A stretch of 64,000 nt of DNA from Candidatus Gastranaerophilales bacterium. Its GTDB lineage: Bacteria > Cyanobacteriota > Vampirovibrionia > Gastranaerophilales > Gastranaerophilaceae. Where the stretch lies: the NCBI GenBank assembly GCA_900769355.1, contig CAAGGG010000068.1, positions 1 through 64,000 of the forward strand, written 5' to 3'. The position numbers and the translations under genes are program-made. This document shows positions 25,139 to 33,469 of the stretch, one piece after another; within the stretch, counting starts at the first letter, position 1, and each line of letters starts with the position of its first letter. The notes under the pieces were generated by a model. The model saw nothing but the letters and a program-made list of their open reading frames with translations. It did not search any database and was not told the DNA's origin.

Positions 25139-26538
25139 TGACTGAAAAAAAACGAATTCTTTTAATATATCCGCCATCGCCTGTTATGAATAGAGAGGAC
25201 AGGTGTCAGCAACCGACAAAGGATTTGATTGTAATTCCGCCTTTGCCACCGACTGACTTGATGTATCTGGCATCTGTTGCTGAGCAGGTTGGGTTTGAGG
25301 TAAAAATCGAAGATTACAGTCAGGGTGGCGATTTGGAATATGATTTACGAGAATTCAGACCTGATTATTTGGTTGTAAATATTGCAACTCCGACGCTTGA
25401 AAACGATTTAGATGCCGTAAAACGAGCAAAAGAGCTTAATCCGCACATCGTGACAATCGCAAAAGGTGCGGCGTTCTTGACTCTTGGAGAAAAAATCCTG
25501 AAAGAACATGATTTTCTCGATTTTGGAATTCTTGGCGAAGCAGAAGATACTTTGAAGGAAATCCTTGAAGGACGTGAAAAATCAGAAATTCTCGGAATTT
25601 ATTATTGTGAAAACGGAGAGGTGAAATTTACTGGAAAACGTCCGTTTATTGAAGATTTGGACAGACTTCCATTCCCTGCTCGTCATCTTGTGGATAACAA
25701 TATTTATAGACGCCCTGACAACAACAAAGTTCAGGCGACAATTAAGGTTGAGCGCGGTTGCCCGTTCCATTGCTTCTTCTGCCTTGCAACACCTGTTTCA
25801 GGAGCGAAAGTCAGACGCAGAAGTGCAGAAAATATTGTTGCAGAAATTAAAGAATGTGTAGAAAAATATAACATTCGGAATTTCTTGTTCTGGTCAGATA
25901 TCTTCAATCTTGATAAAGAGTGGACGATGAACTTGTGCCAAGCAATAATTGAAAGTGGGCTAAAAATTACTTGGTCTGCAAACACCAGAGCCGACACAGC
26001 TGACTTGGAGATGGCAAAATTGATGTACAAATCTGGTTGCCGTCTTGTAAGTATCGGTGTTGAGAGCGGTTCACAAGAAATGCTTGAAAAAATGGGTAAA
26101 AACATTACGCTTGACGATGTTAGGAATACGGTTAAAATCTTTAAGCAAGCAAAGATCAGAATTTACAATTACTTTGTAATCGGGTTGCCTTGGGAAACAG
26201 AAGAGACGGTTGAGGAAACAATTAAATTCGCAATTGAGTTAGATAGCGATTTTATAAGTTTTTATACTGCGACTCCGCTTCCAGGGTCAAGATTTTATGA
26301 TTATGCCAAAGAGCATAATTTATTTGATAACGAAACATCTTTTGAAAGTGCATATTTTTATCCGTCAGTAAATACGCATTACTTGTCAAAAGACAGAGTT
26401 TTTGAATTGCACAAGTCTGCAATAAAGAGGTTTTATTTAAGGCCAAGATATGTTTTGAGAATGCTTAGCCGAATAAGATCTTTTGAAGAGGTTAAAAACT
26501 ACTTCATTGCGGGAATGAATGTATTGTTAAGAAGATAG
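25138..26538 (+). CDS. B12-binding-type radical SAM protein (466 aa)
   Basis: An N-terminal domain of about 150 residues resembles the cobalamin-binding fold of this family (LIYPPSP, ... YLASVAEQVGFEV). The radical SAM core follows, with C208-x3-C212-x2-C215 (CPFHCFFC) for the [4Fe-4S] cluster, 'GVESGSQEMLEKMGK' and 'YYFVIGLPWETEE'-like later motifs. Such proteins often methylate or rearrange lipids, hopanoids or peptides; the substrate here is unknown. The canonical DxHxxG B12 motif is not clear, so cobalamin binding is uncertain. It is coupled to the MFS gene and followed 22 bases later by a prepilin. Confidence 0.82.
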   Translation: MTEKKRILLIYPPSPVMNREDRCQQPTKDLIVIPPLPPTDLMYLASVAEQVGFEVKIEDYSQGGDLEYDLREFRPDYLVVNIATPTLENDLDAVKRAKELNPHIVTIAKGAAFLTLGEKILKEHDFLDFGILGEAEDTLKEILEGREKSEILGIYYCENGEVKFTGKRPFIEDLDRLPFPARHLVDNNIYRRPDNNKVQATIKVERGCPFHCFFCLATPVSGAKVRRRSAENIVAEIKECVEKYNIRNFLFWSDIFNLDKEWTMNLCQAIIESGLKITWSANTRADTADLEMAKLMYKSGCRLVSIGVESGSQEMLEKMGKNITLDDVRNTVKIFKQAKIRIYNYFVIGLPWETEETVEETIKFAIELDSDFISFYTATPLPGSRFYDYAKEHNLFDNETSFESAYFYPSVNTHYLSKDRVFELHKSAIKRFYLRPRYVLRMLSRIRSFEEVKNYFIAGMNVLLRR

Positions 26539-26560
26539 AAGATGATTTGGAGGATATAAA

Positions 26561-27169
26561 ATGAAAAACGCGTTTACATTGGCAGAAATTCTTATAACAA
26601 TGGGGATTATTGGCGTTGTTTCGGCAATGACAGTCCCTGCATTAAATCAGAGTTGGCAAAGAGATGCTTATACAACACAATTGAGAAAGGTTTATTCTGA
26701 AGTTGCTCAGGCAGCAGTTCGTTTAAAAACTGATAAAAACGTTCAATCTTTGGCAGAAGCGAGAATAACTTCAAATAATATTAGAGAAGAATTTATACAC
26801 AAATATTTTGTAGTGTTAAGAGATTGTCCATTAATTACTGGTTGTTTTCCAAATTCATATAAGACGGTAGGCGGTACTACAGTAACAACTGATTCAACAT
26901 CATTTGATACTTGTAGTAGTTCTGTAATTGCAAGTGGTGCTGCATTATGTTATCGAGTTGTTGGCGACCGAATTCGTATTATTGTTGATGTTAATGGTAC
27001 TAAAGATCCTAATATTTTTGGACGTGATGTATTCGCAATGGAGGTTTTACCAAATGGAAAAGTTCAAGATTCTGATAATGGATCAGTATTTAATCCAAAT
27101 GCAACCAGTATTAGGAAGGTTTATGCGTTGGGACGAATAATAAATGATGGTTGGAAGATGACATATTAA
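26561..27169 (+). CDS. Prepilin-like protein (202 aa)
   Basis: Short leader MKNA, then F5-TLAEILITMGIIGVVSAM, the prepilin helix with Glu at position 5 of the mature protein. The globular body has two Cys pairs and a 'VDVNGTKDPNIFGRDVFAMEV' segment that recurs in the prepilins at 58134 and 32520 (DxNGxKxPNxxG). A GGAGG site precedes ATG. It is third in an operon with the MFS and radical SAM genes. It is probably a minor pseudopilin of a type II secretion or DNA-uptake-like system. Confidence 0.88.
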   Translation: MKNAFTLAEILITMGIIGVVSAMTVPALNQSWQRDAYTTQLRKVYSEVAQAAVRLKTDKNVQSLAEARITSNNIREEFIHKYFVVLRDCPLITGCFPNSYKTVGGTTVTTDSTSFDTCSSSVIASGAALCYRVVGDRIRIIVDVNGTKDPNIFGRDVFAMEVLPNGKVQDSDNGSVFNPNATSIRKVYALGRIINDGWKMTY

Positions 27170-27203
27170 TAAAGTTTTTACAAAGTATAAAATTTTTATG
27201 ACT

Positions 27204-27234
27204 AAAAAAGCTCTCGAATACTCGGGAGCTTTTT
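27204..27234 (+). terminator. Terminator after the prepilin operon
   Basis: AAAAAGCTC.CGA / CG.GAGCTTTTT stem; works for the plus-strand operon and possibly the convergent gene at 27264. Confidence 0.75.
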
Positions 27235-27263
27235 GGTGATTATGATTATGATTTAGAGAGTTT

Positions 27264-27896
27264 TTAATTTAGAATAAATCCACCTTTATCAGCGTTTTGA
27301 AGATTTTCACCTTCTATTTTGGCTCTAAGGTTTTTAATATATTTGTAAACATAATCTCTTGGCAAATCAAGTAATGCTGCTAAGTCTTTTGCATAAACAA
27401 TTTTACCTTTGTTTTGTTCAAAATAGTTGAATACACGTTGTTCTCTGTCAGTAAGTGCTTTTTTGAAAACAACTTTAACTTCTTCTCTAAGGTTTTCTGC
27501 TTTAACAGCCTGTTTTTCTTCATTTTTAGCAACTTTTTTGGCAGAAACTTTAGCTTCTTTTACCTTAGCTTTTTCTGCTTTTGCTTTTTTTGTTTCTTCG
27601 GCTTTTACATCTTCATCAATTTTAATTTTATGAATAGAGAAAGGAGTTGGAGCTATTTCTTGTTCTCTTTCATAAGCTCTTTCAGCTATAGCACTCAATC
27701 TTTCAGCGTGATTTTGTTTCCATTCTGGTTCATTAGAAACAACAGGTTTTCCCTTTAGCACTATATCAATTAAATCGTTTGTAGGCTTAGCCTCTTCTAT
27801 CTTTTTCCCTAATCTGGCAGCGAATTCTTCTAATGTAATCTTTTCCAATGAGCTTCTCCATTGTTTAATCTCTTCCTTGCTCAAGTATTCAGACAT
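27264..27896 (-). CDS. Lys/Ala-rich linker protein with C-terminal winged-helix-like domain
   Basis: 210 aa. The N-terminal helical part (about 1-90) is followed by a low-complexity KAEKAKVKEAKVSAKKV linker (about 97-135), then a compact C-terminal segment (about 140-210) with DREQRVFNYFEQNKG and DLAALLDLPRDYVYKYI..., which reads as a winged-helix DNA-binding domain. The basic tail-like linker recalls histone-H1-like nucleoid proteins, with a domain that may bind DNA. The family is not recognised. Single gene with its own upstream region. Confidence 0.6.
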   Translation of the reverse strand: MSEYLSKEEIKQWRSSLEKITLEEFAARLGKKIEEAKPTNDLIDIVLKGKPVVSNEPEWKQNHAERLSAIAERAYEREQEIAPTPFSIHKIKIDEDVKAEETKKAKAEKAKVKEAKVSAKKVAKNEEKQAVKAENLREEVKVVFKKALTDREQRVFNYFEQNKGKIVYAKDLAALLDLPRDYVYKYIKNLRAKIEGENLQNADKGGFILN

Positions 27897-28023
27897 TCAC
27901 TAATCTCCTATAACTATGTGTCTCTTTCTATTCTTCTAATGTAGCATAAACCATGCTCCATGATTCAAAATGTTTCACAACGTAAATTTTTGTTTTTTAT
28001 TGTAACGTTTTTGTTTTACGAAG

Positions 28024-28146
28024 TCGTTATTCTGAAAGCTTAGAAAAATATTCTAAGCGATTAGCGAAGAATAATTTTTCTTGCTATTCAGAATCTCTTG
28101 CGAAATAGAATAGACTCCGGATCGGAGTCCGGAGTGACAGTTACGG
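28024..28146. repeat. Dispersed palindromic repeat, family A copy 1
   Basis: GTCGTTATTCTGAAAGC ... TATTCAGAATCTC ... GACTCCGGATC/GGAGTCCGGAGTGACAGTTACG. The same parts recur in order at 28886-28988. Arms CTGAA/TTCAG and CTCCGGATCGGAG make stems. Non-coding. The rest of 27897-28517 holds the MITE-like element and no gene. Confidence 0.6.
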
Positions 28147-28179
28147 TTAGTTGTTTTGCGAAAATTGCAATTATTTTAT

Positions 28180-28438
28180 TCGTCATTCTTGTATGTGTTA
28201 AGTAATTCGTTGACAAAAATTTTAATCAACTACCCACTCTCATTCTCTCCCTAATTGAGGGAGAGAAGCTATACCTTGCAACTATCTCTGTTTATAATCC
28301 TGTATAGCAGCAATTTATGAATTTCAATTTATACAAAACATAAGTCTTCCCTCGGTTAGGGAAGATTTAGATGGGTAAACAATATTACGAGATAGTCTAT
28401 TTTGTCAACGAATTACTTAACACATACAAGAATGACGA
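28180..28438. mobile_element. 259-bp MITE-like element with 39-bp perfect inverted termini
   Basis: 28180-28218 and 28400-28438 are exact reverse complements (TCGTCATTCTTGTATG... / ...CATACAAGAATGACGA). There is no ORF inside. The interior holds a TCTCTCCCTAATTGAGGGAGAGA stem shared with 41802-41862 and a TCTTCCCT...AGGGAAGA stem shared with the prepilin leader at about 22861. No clear target duplication was found. Non-autonomous; the mobilising enzyme is unknown. Confidence 0.6.
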
Positions 28439-28517
28439 CTTCGTAATTATTTTGTAACGCCCCTAGTGCCTTAGTAACCTAGTATCTTAATGATTCAGAC
28501 TTTGCCTCTTCAAAACC

Positions 28518-28751
28518 CTACACTTCAATAAACAATCTTTGACCGACGATGTTTTGTTTTCCGTTGTAATAGCCAGCAAAGTATCCCCCTCGAACAGGTG
28601 CGTTTTTTGCATAAGCATTCAAACTGTGTCCGTTGTAGCTTACAAACGGATTGTTGCTATATGGGTTGCTTGATGCACTTCTTGTCGGAGTTACGACCTG
28701 TGTTGTTTGCGGAACAAACATTTGTGATAATAAATTTACAATACCTGCCAT
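28518..28751 (-). CDS. Small hypothetical protein (77 aa)
   Basis: GAGGT ribosome site before ATG. The sequence starts MAGIVNLLSQMFVP, then is rich in Ser, Asn, Pro, Gly and Tyr (NPYSNNPFVSYNGHSLNAY, GGYFAGYYNGKQN). There is no signal peptide or membrane segment. It is unrecognised; low-complexity Tyr/Asn composition suggests a disordered or structural protein. It lies upstream of the 728-aa unknown gene on the same strand but over 300 bases away. Confidence 0.5.
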   Translation of the reverse strand: MAGIVNLLSQMFVPQTTQVVTPTRSASSNPYSNNPFVSYNGHSLNAYAKNAPVRGGYFAGYYNGKQNIVGQRLFIEV

Positions 28752-28885
28752 TTCTACCTCACTTACAATAAAAGATTAATTATAATTTCATCTTTGTCAT
28801 TATTATAGCATAAGTTTTAAGAAATTATTAATAAATCTTAATAAAATCAGCTAAATAGAGTAAAGAGGGTGGGTAAATATTTATT

Positions 28886-28988
28886 GTCATTCTGAAAAGA
28901 CTGAAAATCAAGCGTGTAGCGTCGATTTTCGTCTTATTCAGAATCTACTATTAATAGACTCCGGATCGTAGTCCGGAGTGACTGTTAC
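28886..28988. repeat. Dispersed palindromic repeat, family A copy 2
   Basis: GTCATTCTGAAAAG ... TTATTCAGAATCT ... AGACTCCGGATCGTAGTCCGGAGTGACTGTTACG. Same order as copy 1 at 28024. No gene is seen in 28752-29065. Confidence 0.6.
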
Positions 28989-29065
28989 GTTAAAGTAGCA
29001 AACCCAAATTACACCAATATTGAATGAAATATCGGAAAACAATCCAATTGAAAAATTTTACATAA

Positions 29066-31252
29066 CTAATTCATCTTCAAAGTTTGCAAGGCGATTTTTT
29101 CTGCATTATTTGCGCGCATCATTGCTGCGTCCGCTGCTGAGGTGTCCGTTTGATTATTTACGACAACGCCTTGTGGAGATGGAATATATGTTCTAACAGG
29201 TTCTGTCGGCTTGTTTGTCGGAGTGTTATTTACTGTGTTTGTTGTTGTTGTAGTCGTTGTTGTGTTTTGTGCACCATTTTGAGGTTGATTTTTATATCTG
29301 TTCAACAAGTTTGATGGACTCTGTTGACCGGTTATTGTTCGTGTATTTTGACTTGTTTGTGTTGTTGTTTGTTGCGGAGCTTGCTGTTGAGCCTGTTGCA
29401 TTTGTTGAAGTTGTTGTGCTTGAAGAGCTTCGGCTTGTTTTTTTGCAGCTTCTTCTTCCTTCCCTTCATCAAGAATAGATTTTTTCGGTTTGCCGAACAA
29501 CAAGTGAGATCCTTTTACGGCAATCTTGTTGAACATTGGAAGCAAAATCATCATACCCAAAATAATTCTCATTGGATACCCAGCCATCTGTTTCATTCCG
29601 AATTTAGGGTGTCTGAACAGGTCTTTAATTTTGTCGAATACTCCGTTTCTAACAACTGCCTTTTTGTCGTAAGGTCTAATTTGTTCCAAGCCAACTGTTA
29701 CAGTACGTCCGATACTTTTTAACAATTTTGTAAATGGATTTTTAATGCCAGCATTACGCAATGTTTTCAAGTTGTTACGAGAAGCCTTCCAAGCTGCTTT
29801 ATCTTTAAATCCACCAGCCATAGCTGTTTCGTTGTGGAGTTTTAAAGCTTTTCTGTATGTATCTAGTTTTTGCTTATCCATACCAATGTATTGCAAGCCA
29901 CCAATGTGGTGCATTAGTTTAAGCGCAAATGGCATACAAACGAAGAATGAAATCATTTCTGTGAAACGTTCCATAAATGACTTGAATTTTTCTCCGCCGC
30001 CACCTTCTGTTTTAACCGTTTTATAAATTACGTCAGCCAAATATCCGGCTTGCATAATCGCAACAAGTTTTCCACCAGCAACTCGGTTTGTCGCACCTTC
30101 AAGAATCATATTAGAGTATTTCAATAGCCCTTTCCCAAAAGCTGTTTTAGGTAATTTTTTGTCTAATCCAAGTTTTTTTACAACTTTATGAAGTTCTGGG
30201 TTTTCTGCGGGATCATAATTTCCAAGTGATGCCGCAAATTTATTCGCAAATTCTGTTGTGTGTACTTCTCGGCCAAATAAGAATTTTTTAATTTTACCAG
30301 CCATACTAGAATTAGAACCCCAAATTCTTGCTAACATATTTTTATTAGCATTGTTTGTTGCTTCTAGTATTTCAGGCAGATATTTGTGGTGTTCTTTTAC
30401 AATTTTTTCATAAGTTGCAAAATCTTTGAAGCCCCATTCAAAAGCTTTCATGTCTTTTAGTTTTGCGAGTTTAGCTTCAGGTGTCAAAGCTTTGAAATCC
30501 GCAATTTTTTGCGTAATTTGTGCAGGGGTTAAATTCTTTCTTGAATTTTTCAAAATTGTTTCAACCTCTGCATTTTGAAGAATTTCTGCACGAGCTTCTT
30601 TGGTTGTTGCATTAGAAATTGCGTTTTTAAATTTTTTGATTTCATCAGGCGTTGCACCATAACAATCAAGGTCTTCAACGTGTTTTAATGCATCAGTAAA
30701 TTTTTCGCCAGGTTGCCCATAATCTTGCATTAAGATTCCTGACATACTCATATATTGGTCCAGAACTATGCCAAGTTCTGGACGAGATGGTGTATATGCA
30801 AAAGCTTGTAAAATTTTTGATTTCCCAACAATATTATTTTTTATGAATTTTTTTACACTATTATAGCCACTTGCAATTGATTGGCCAAAAGATGATTTCG
30901 CAAATTTGTTTTGTGTTGTGAAATCTGCAATGTCATCACCAAATTTACCTATTTTGTGAAGGACTGTATCGTTAAAATCGCCACGACATTTTTTGTTGTA
31001 ATAATCCATACCCTGAGAAATCGCGAACCAGGTAGGTACTGCAATTGCGCCTGTAGCAAGCATTCCCTTTGGATCGTCAGCTGTTTCGGCAACTCTGCCA
31101 CCAACGTACGAATCTTGAATATTTTGCTTCAACAACTCAGGATTAGCCTGCATGCTCTGCTGGTTTTGGTTTGTAATACCAGCTGCTTGAGCTTGCGACA
31201 TTGCCTGAAATTGAGGTATTTGTTGTTTTTTAGTCAAATCGTTGTCGAGCAT
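29066..31252 (-). CDS. Large unknown membrane-associated protein (728 aa)
   Basis: Start taken at MLDNDL behind ATAGGATAATT; the longer open frame upstream (72 extra residues) has no ribosome site there. A Gln/Asn-rich N-terminus is followed by a long helical body with hydrophobic stretches near 65-85, about 425-500 and about 630-655 (MRIILGMMILLPMF), and a Gln/Thr/Asn/Pro-rich disordered tail from about 665. There is no signal peptide. It is unrecognised. It resembles the 457-aa protein at 49490 in style (helical, several hydrophobic patches) but not clearly in sequence. It may act at the membrane or be exported. Confidence 0.75.
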   Translation of the reverse strand: MLDNDLTKKQQIPQFQAMSQAQAAGITNQNQQSMQANPELLKQNIQDSYVGGRVAETADDPKGMLATGAIAVPTWFAISQGMDYYNKKCRGDFNDTVLHKIGKFGDDIADFTTQNKFAKSSFGQSIASGYNSVKKFIKNNIVGKSKILQAFAYTPSRPELGIVLDQYMSMSGILMQDYGQPGEKFTDALKHVEDLDCYGATPDEIKKFKNAISNATTKEARAEILQNAEVETILKNSRKNLTPAQITQKIADFKALTPEAKLAKLKDMKAFEWGFKDFATYEKIVKEHHKYLPEILEATNNANKNMLARIWGSNSSMAGKIKKFLFGREVHTTEFANKFAASLGNYDPAENPELHKVVKKLGLDKKLPKTAFGKGLLKYSNMILEGATNRVAGGKLVAIMQAGYLADVIYKTVKTEGGGGEKFKSFMERFTEMISFFVCMPFALKLMHHIGGLQYIGMDKQKLDTYRKALKLHNETAMAGGFKDKAAWKASRNNLKTLRNAGIKNPFTKLLKSIGRTVTVGLEQIRPYDKKAVVRNGVFDKIKDLFRHPKFGMKQMAGYPMRIILGMMILLPMFNKIAVKGSHLLFGKPKKSILDEGKEEEAAKKQAEALQAQQLQQMQQAQQQAPQQTTTQTSQNTRTITGQQSPSNLLNRYKNQPQNGAQNTTTTTTTTNTVNNTPTNKPTEPVRTYIPSPQGVVVNNQTDTSAADAAMMRANNAEKIALQTLKMN

Positions 31253-31421
31253 AATTATCCTATTTTTCCCTATACAATTATAAAAACAAAAAACGTGGAA
31301 ATATTGCCTTTTTAAAAGCTTTGTAAAGAAATGTAACAAACTAATGAGTTTGTGAAATTTAAGAAGTTGTATATACTTTATATATACACAAGCACTTAAT
31401 AAGAAGAATGAGAGGCATAAA

Positions 31422-31586
31422 ATGGCAGTAGCAAATTTGAAAAAAATTGATGACAAACTTAAAAACATTTATGAAAATCAAGTTACAGTCAACAATAATC
31501 AGCCATTTGAAGATCGGTCAGAACTTTTATTTGCCCAGATGAATTTCATCGCAATGGCAAACAAACAAGCTTTACATTTAATCTAA
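31422..31586 (+). CDS. Small hypothetical protein (54 aa)
   Basis: Begins MAVANLKKIDDKL after a GAGAGG ribosome site. Charged, helical, with no membrane segment. A palindromic AT-rich segment (TTGTATATA...TATATACACAA) upstream looks like a promoter or operator, and a terminator follows at 31625, so this is a complete small transcription unit. It is divergent from the 728-aa gene. Function unknown. Confidence 0.6.
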   Translation: MAVANLKKIDDKLKNIYENQVTVNNNQPFEDRSELLFAQMNFIAMANKQALHLI

Positions 31587-31624
31587 CATTTTAACTCCAA
31601 TTTATTTTTCCCCTACAAATTTTT

Positions 31625-31657
31625 ACCTGATTTCGCTTTTGAAATCAGGTTTTCTTT
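31625..31657 (+). terminator. Terminator after the 54-aa gene
   Basis: ACCTGATTTC / GAAATCAGGT, a 10-bp stem, followed by TTTTCTTT. Confidence 0.82.
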
Positions 31658-31679
31658 ATGGAATGTTTTGGATTTCGAC

Positions 31680-31830
31680 CCCTCTCCCGAATTCGTAATG
31701 TTCACTAGCGTTCGCAAACGACTTCGACCTCTTCCCTTGGAGAGGTGTGTTTAACAAGCTATTCTCGCCTAGGGAGAGAAAGTAGCCGTTTGAGCGGAGC
31801 GAATTACGGATACAAGAGAGGGGTTAATAG
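31680..31830. repeat. Dispersed palindromic repeats, family B
   Basis: CCCCTCTCCCGAATTCGTAATG...CACTAGCGTTCGCAAACG...CCTCTTCCCTTGGAGAGG, followed by a CTCGCCTAGGGAGAG stem and a segment ending AAGAGAGGGGTT. The first unit of about 70 bases recurs almost unchanged at 32224-32292. Non-coding. Confidence 0.6.
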
Positions 31831-31838
31831 GTTTTGGG

Positions 31839-32180
31839 TTAAATCATCAACCTTCTTATATATTCTAAAACTCCTTCTAAATTATTAATATTATCGTTAG
31901 TAATTCTTACAACTTTATATCCTTTACTTGCAAGATATTCATCGCGTTCTTTGTCATAATTGCTGTTTTCAAAATGCTGAGAACCATCTAATTCAATAAT
32001 CAACTTATTATCTGTACATAAAAAATCTACTATATAATTTTCAATAGGTACTTGTCTTTTGAATTTAAATCCCAAAAATCGTTTTGCTCTTAAATTTTGC
32101 CATAGTAATAGTTCAAAGTCAGTCATGTTTTGTCTTAAATCTTTGGCATAATTTAGGATTTTTTTGTTTTGCTTTTTCAT
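31839..32180 (-). CDS. DUF559 / very-short-patch-repair-like nuclease-fold protein (113 aa)
   Basis: The DUF559 pattern is clear: 'RQNMTDFELLLWQNLRAKRF', 'GFKFKRQVPIENYIVDFLC', the PD-(D/E)XK-like 'KLIIELDGSQH' and 'DEYLASKGYKVVRITND'. These are small proteins of the restriction-endonuclease fold, often near mobile DNA. Full length for the family. It sits between two blocks of family B repeats, so it may have travelled with them. The DNA substrate is unknown. Confidence 0.82.
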   Translation of the reverse strand: MKKQNKKILNYAKDLRQNMTDFELLLWQNLRAKRFLGFKFKRQVPIENYIVDFLCTDNKLIIELDGSQHFENSNYDKERDEYLASKGYKVVRITNDNINNLEGVLEYIRRLMI

Positions 32181-32223
32181 TGGCTGAATTATAGCATGAA
32201 ATTGTTTTGTTGTTAATTAGCTA

Positions 32224-32432
32224 ACCCCTCTCCCGAATTCGTAATGCTCACTAGCGTTCGCAAACGACTTCGACCTCTTCCCTTGGAGAGGTAAATTTGT
32301 CTAAAATAGTAGCAATGCAAAGGTTCTCTCTCCTAGGGAGAGAGCTAGAGAGAGGGGGGAATTCATTCGACCCCTCTCCCGCAGTCATAATGATTACAGC
32401 AGTTCGCGAAGAACTTCGACCTTTCGAGAGGT
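32224..32432. repeat. Dispersed palindromic repeats, family B, further copies
   Basis: 32224-32292 repeats the unit at 31680; then CTCTCTCCTAGGGAGAGAG (stem) and a diverged copy 32371-32432 (CCCCTCTCCCGCAGTCATAATG...CGACCTTTCGAGAGG). Non-coding. Confidence 0.6.
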
Positions 32433-32458
32433 GTGTTTTTATATAAAACAAATAGAGA

Positions 32459-32487
32459 CTCAGTGAAAACCGAGTCTCTATTACATG
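32459..32487 (-). terminator. Hairpin after the prepilin gene
   Basis: AGAGACTC / GAGTCTCT stem with an inner loop, downstream of the minus-strand prepilin. The T-run is weak (ATTTGTTTTAT). Confidence 0.5.
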
Positions 32488-32519
32488 TTTTTGAATTAGC
32501 TTGACTAATTCTATACTTT

Positions 32520-33155
32520 CTATTTGCCGTACAATACAGCTCTTGCTGCTGGAGAGTTAGGTAAAATTGTTTGGTCATAGAATTTAACAGGATAAATATC
32601 TGTTGGGCTAGACACTTTACATGAATCGCCAGATGTGCTAGAGTCGCAAGCAACGATTTTGTTAGGACCTTTTTGTCCGTTTACGTCAATGAAACCTTTA
32701 CAAATGTGTCTAGTTGCACCAGAGTTATCCGGGTCGTCAGTACAAGCAGCTGAAGAATTAGGGAATGTAAATGTAACACCATCATTAAAGAATAATGCAG
32801 TGTTTGCTTCATCTTTTGTAGGAGCTCCTGTTCCTGACATTGTGTATGCTGTATCAGCGTTACCAAGAGCAGCTCTAACTACGTTCATTCTTGCATTTAA
32901 GATGTTTGCAACAGAGTTTGCTGTTGTTGTTGCCCCAGCAGTACCTGCTACTGAGTCTGCAAAGCTAGCGCCGTCAAGTGCTACGTTCAATGTTACACCT
33001 TGAGAAATTGCTGATAAAGCTTTTTTGTAGGCTGCTTTATATTGAGCACCTTGAGTTGAGTTCATCAATGTAGGCATTGTCATTGCAGCTACAACACCGA
33101 TGATACCTAATGTAATCAACACTTCTGCAAGTGTGAAACCGAATCTTTTTGTCAT
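32520..33155 (-). CDS. Prepilin-like protein (211 aa), canonical leader
   Basis: Start taken at MTKRFG behind AAAGGTGAAAAGATT; a longer start (33242) would add 29 residues. G6-F7-TLAEVLITLGIIGVVAAM is a perfect prepilin cleavage site and helix. The body is rich in Ala, Thr and Ser, with a 'GFIDVNGQKGPN' segment and Cys pairs late. Of the window's prepilins it has the most canonical signal. Probably a pseudopilin processed by a PilD-like peptidase encoded elsewhere. Confidence 0.88.
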   Translation of the reverse strand: MTKRFGFTLAEVLITLGIIGVVAAMTMPTLMNSTQGAQYKAAYKKALSAISQGVTLNVALDGASFADSVAGTAGATTTANSVANILNARMNVVRAALGNADTAYTMSGTGAPTKDEANTALFFNDGVTFTFPNSSAACTDDPDNSGATRHICKGFIDVNGQKGPNKIVACDSSTSGDSCKVSSPTDIYPVKFYDQTILPNSPAARAVLYGK

Positions 33156-33384
33156 AATCTTTTCACCTTTCTTTTTTGTAAAACTTTCTGATTTCTCAAA
33201 ATGTTTTACGCTCTTATCTCTCTTTATATTAATCTCGTCCATTTAAAATCGTGGATATGCATAAAAACTTTTTTCCGAAATCTTTTTGTACTCTCATTTT
33301 ATAGTATTTCCCAATTTTTGTCAATACTTTATTACTAATTATTAATTAATTTTAACTAATTCTAAAGAACTACTTTTTGTTTCC

Positions 33385-33413
33385 TTGAAAAAAAATATCT
33401 GTCATGGTAATAT
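33385..33413 (+). promoter_or_regulatory. Promoter of malQ
   Basis: TTGAAA, 17-base spacer, TAATAT, 56 bases before the ATG. The remaining DNA 33156-33384 is AT-rich with no visible gene. Confidence 0.65.
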
Positions 33414-33469
33414 CTTTTTGCGCGGAAATGCGTAGGATAGAGAGATATGTTATTTAAGAAGGGGTAAGC

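Noticed and set aside
27897..28517. CRISPR array
   Set aside because: Repeats here are long, palindromic and not evenly spaced; no short regular repeat-spacer pattern exists anywhere in the window.
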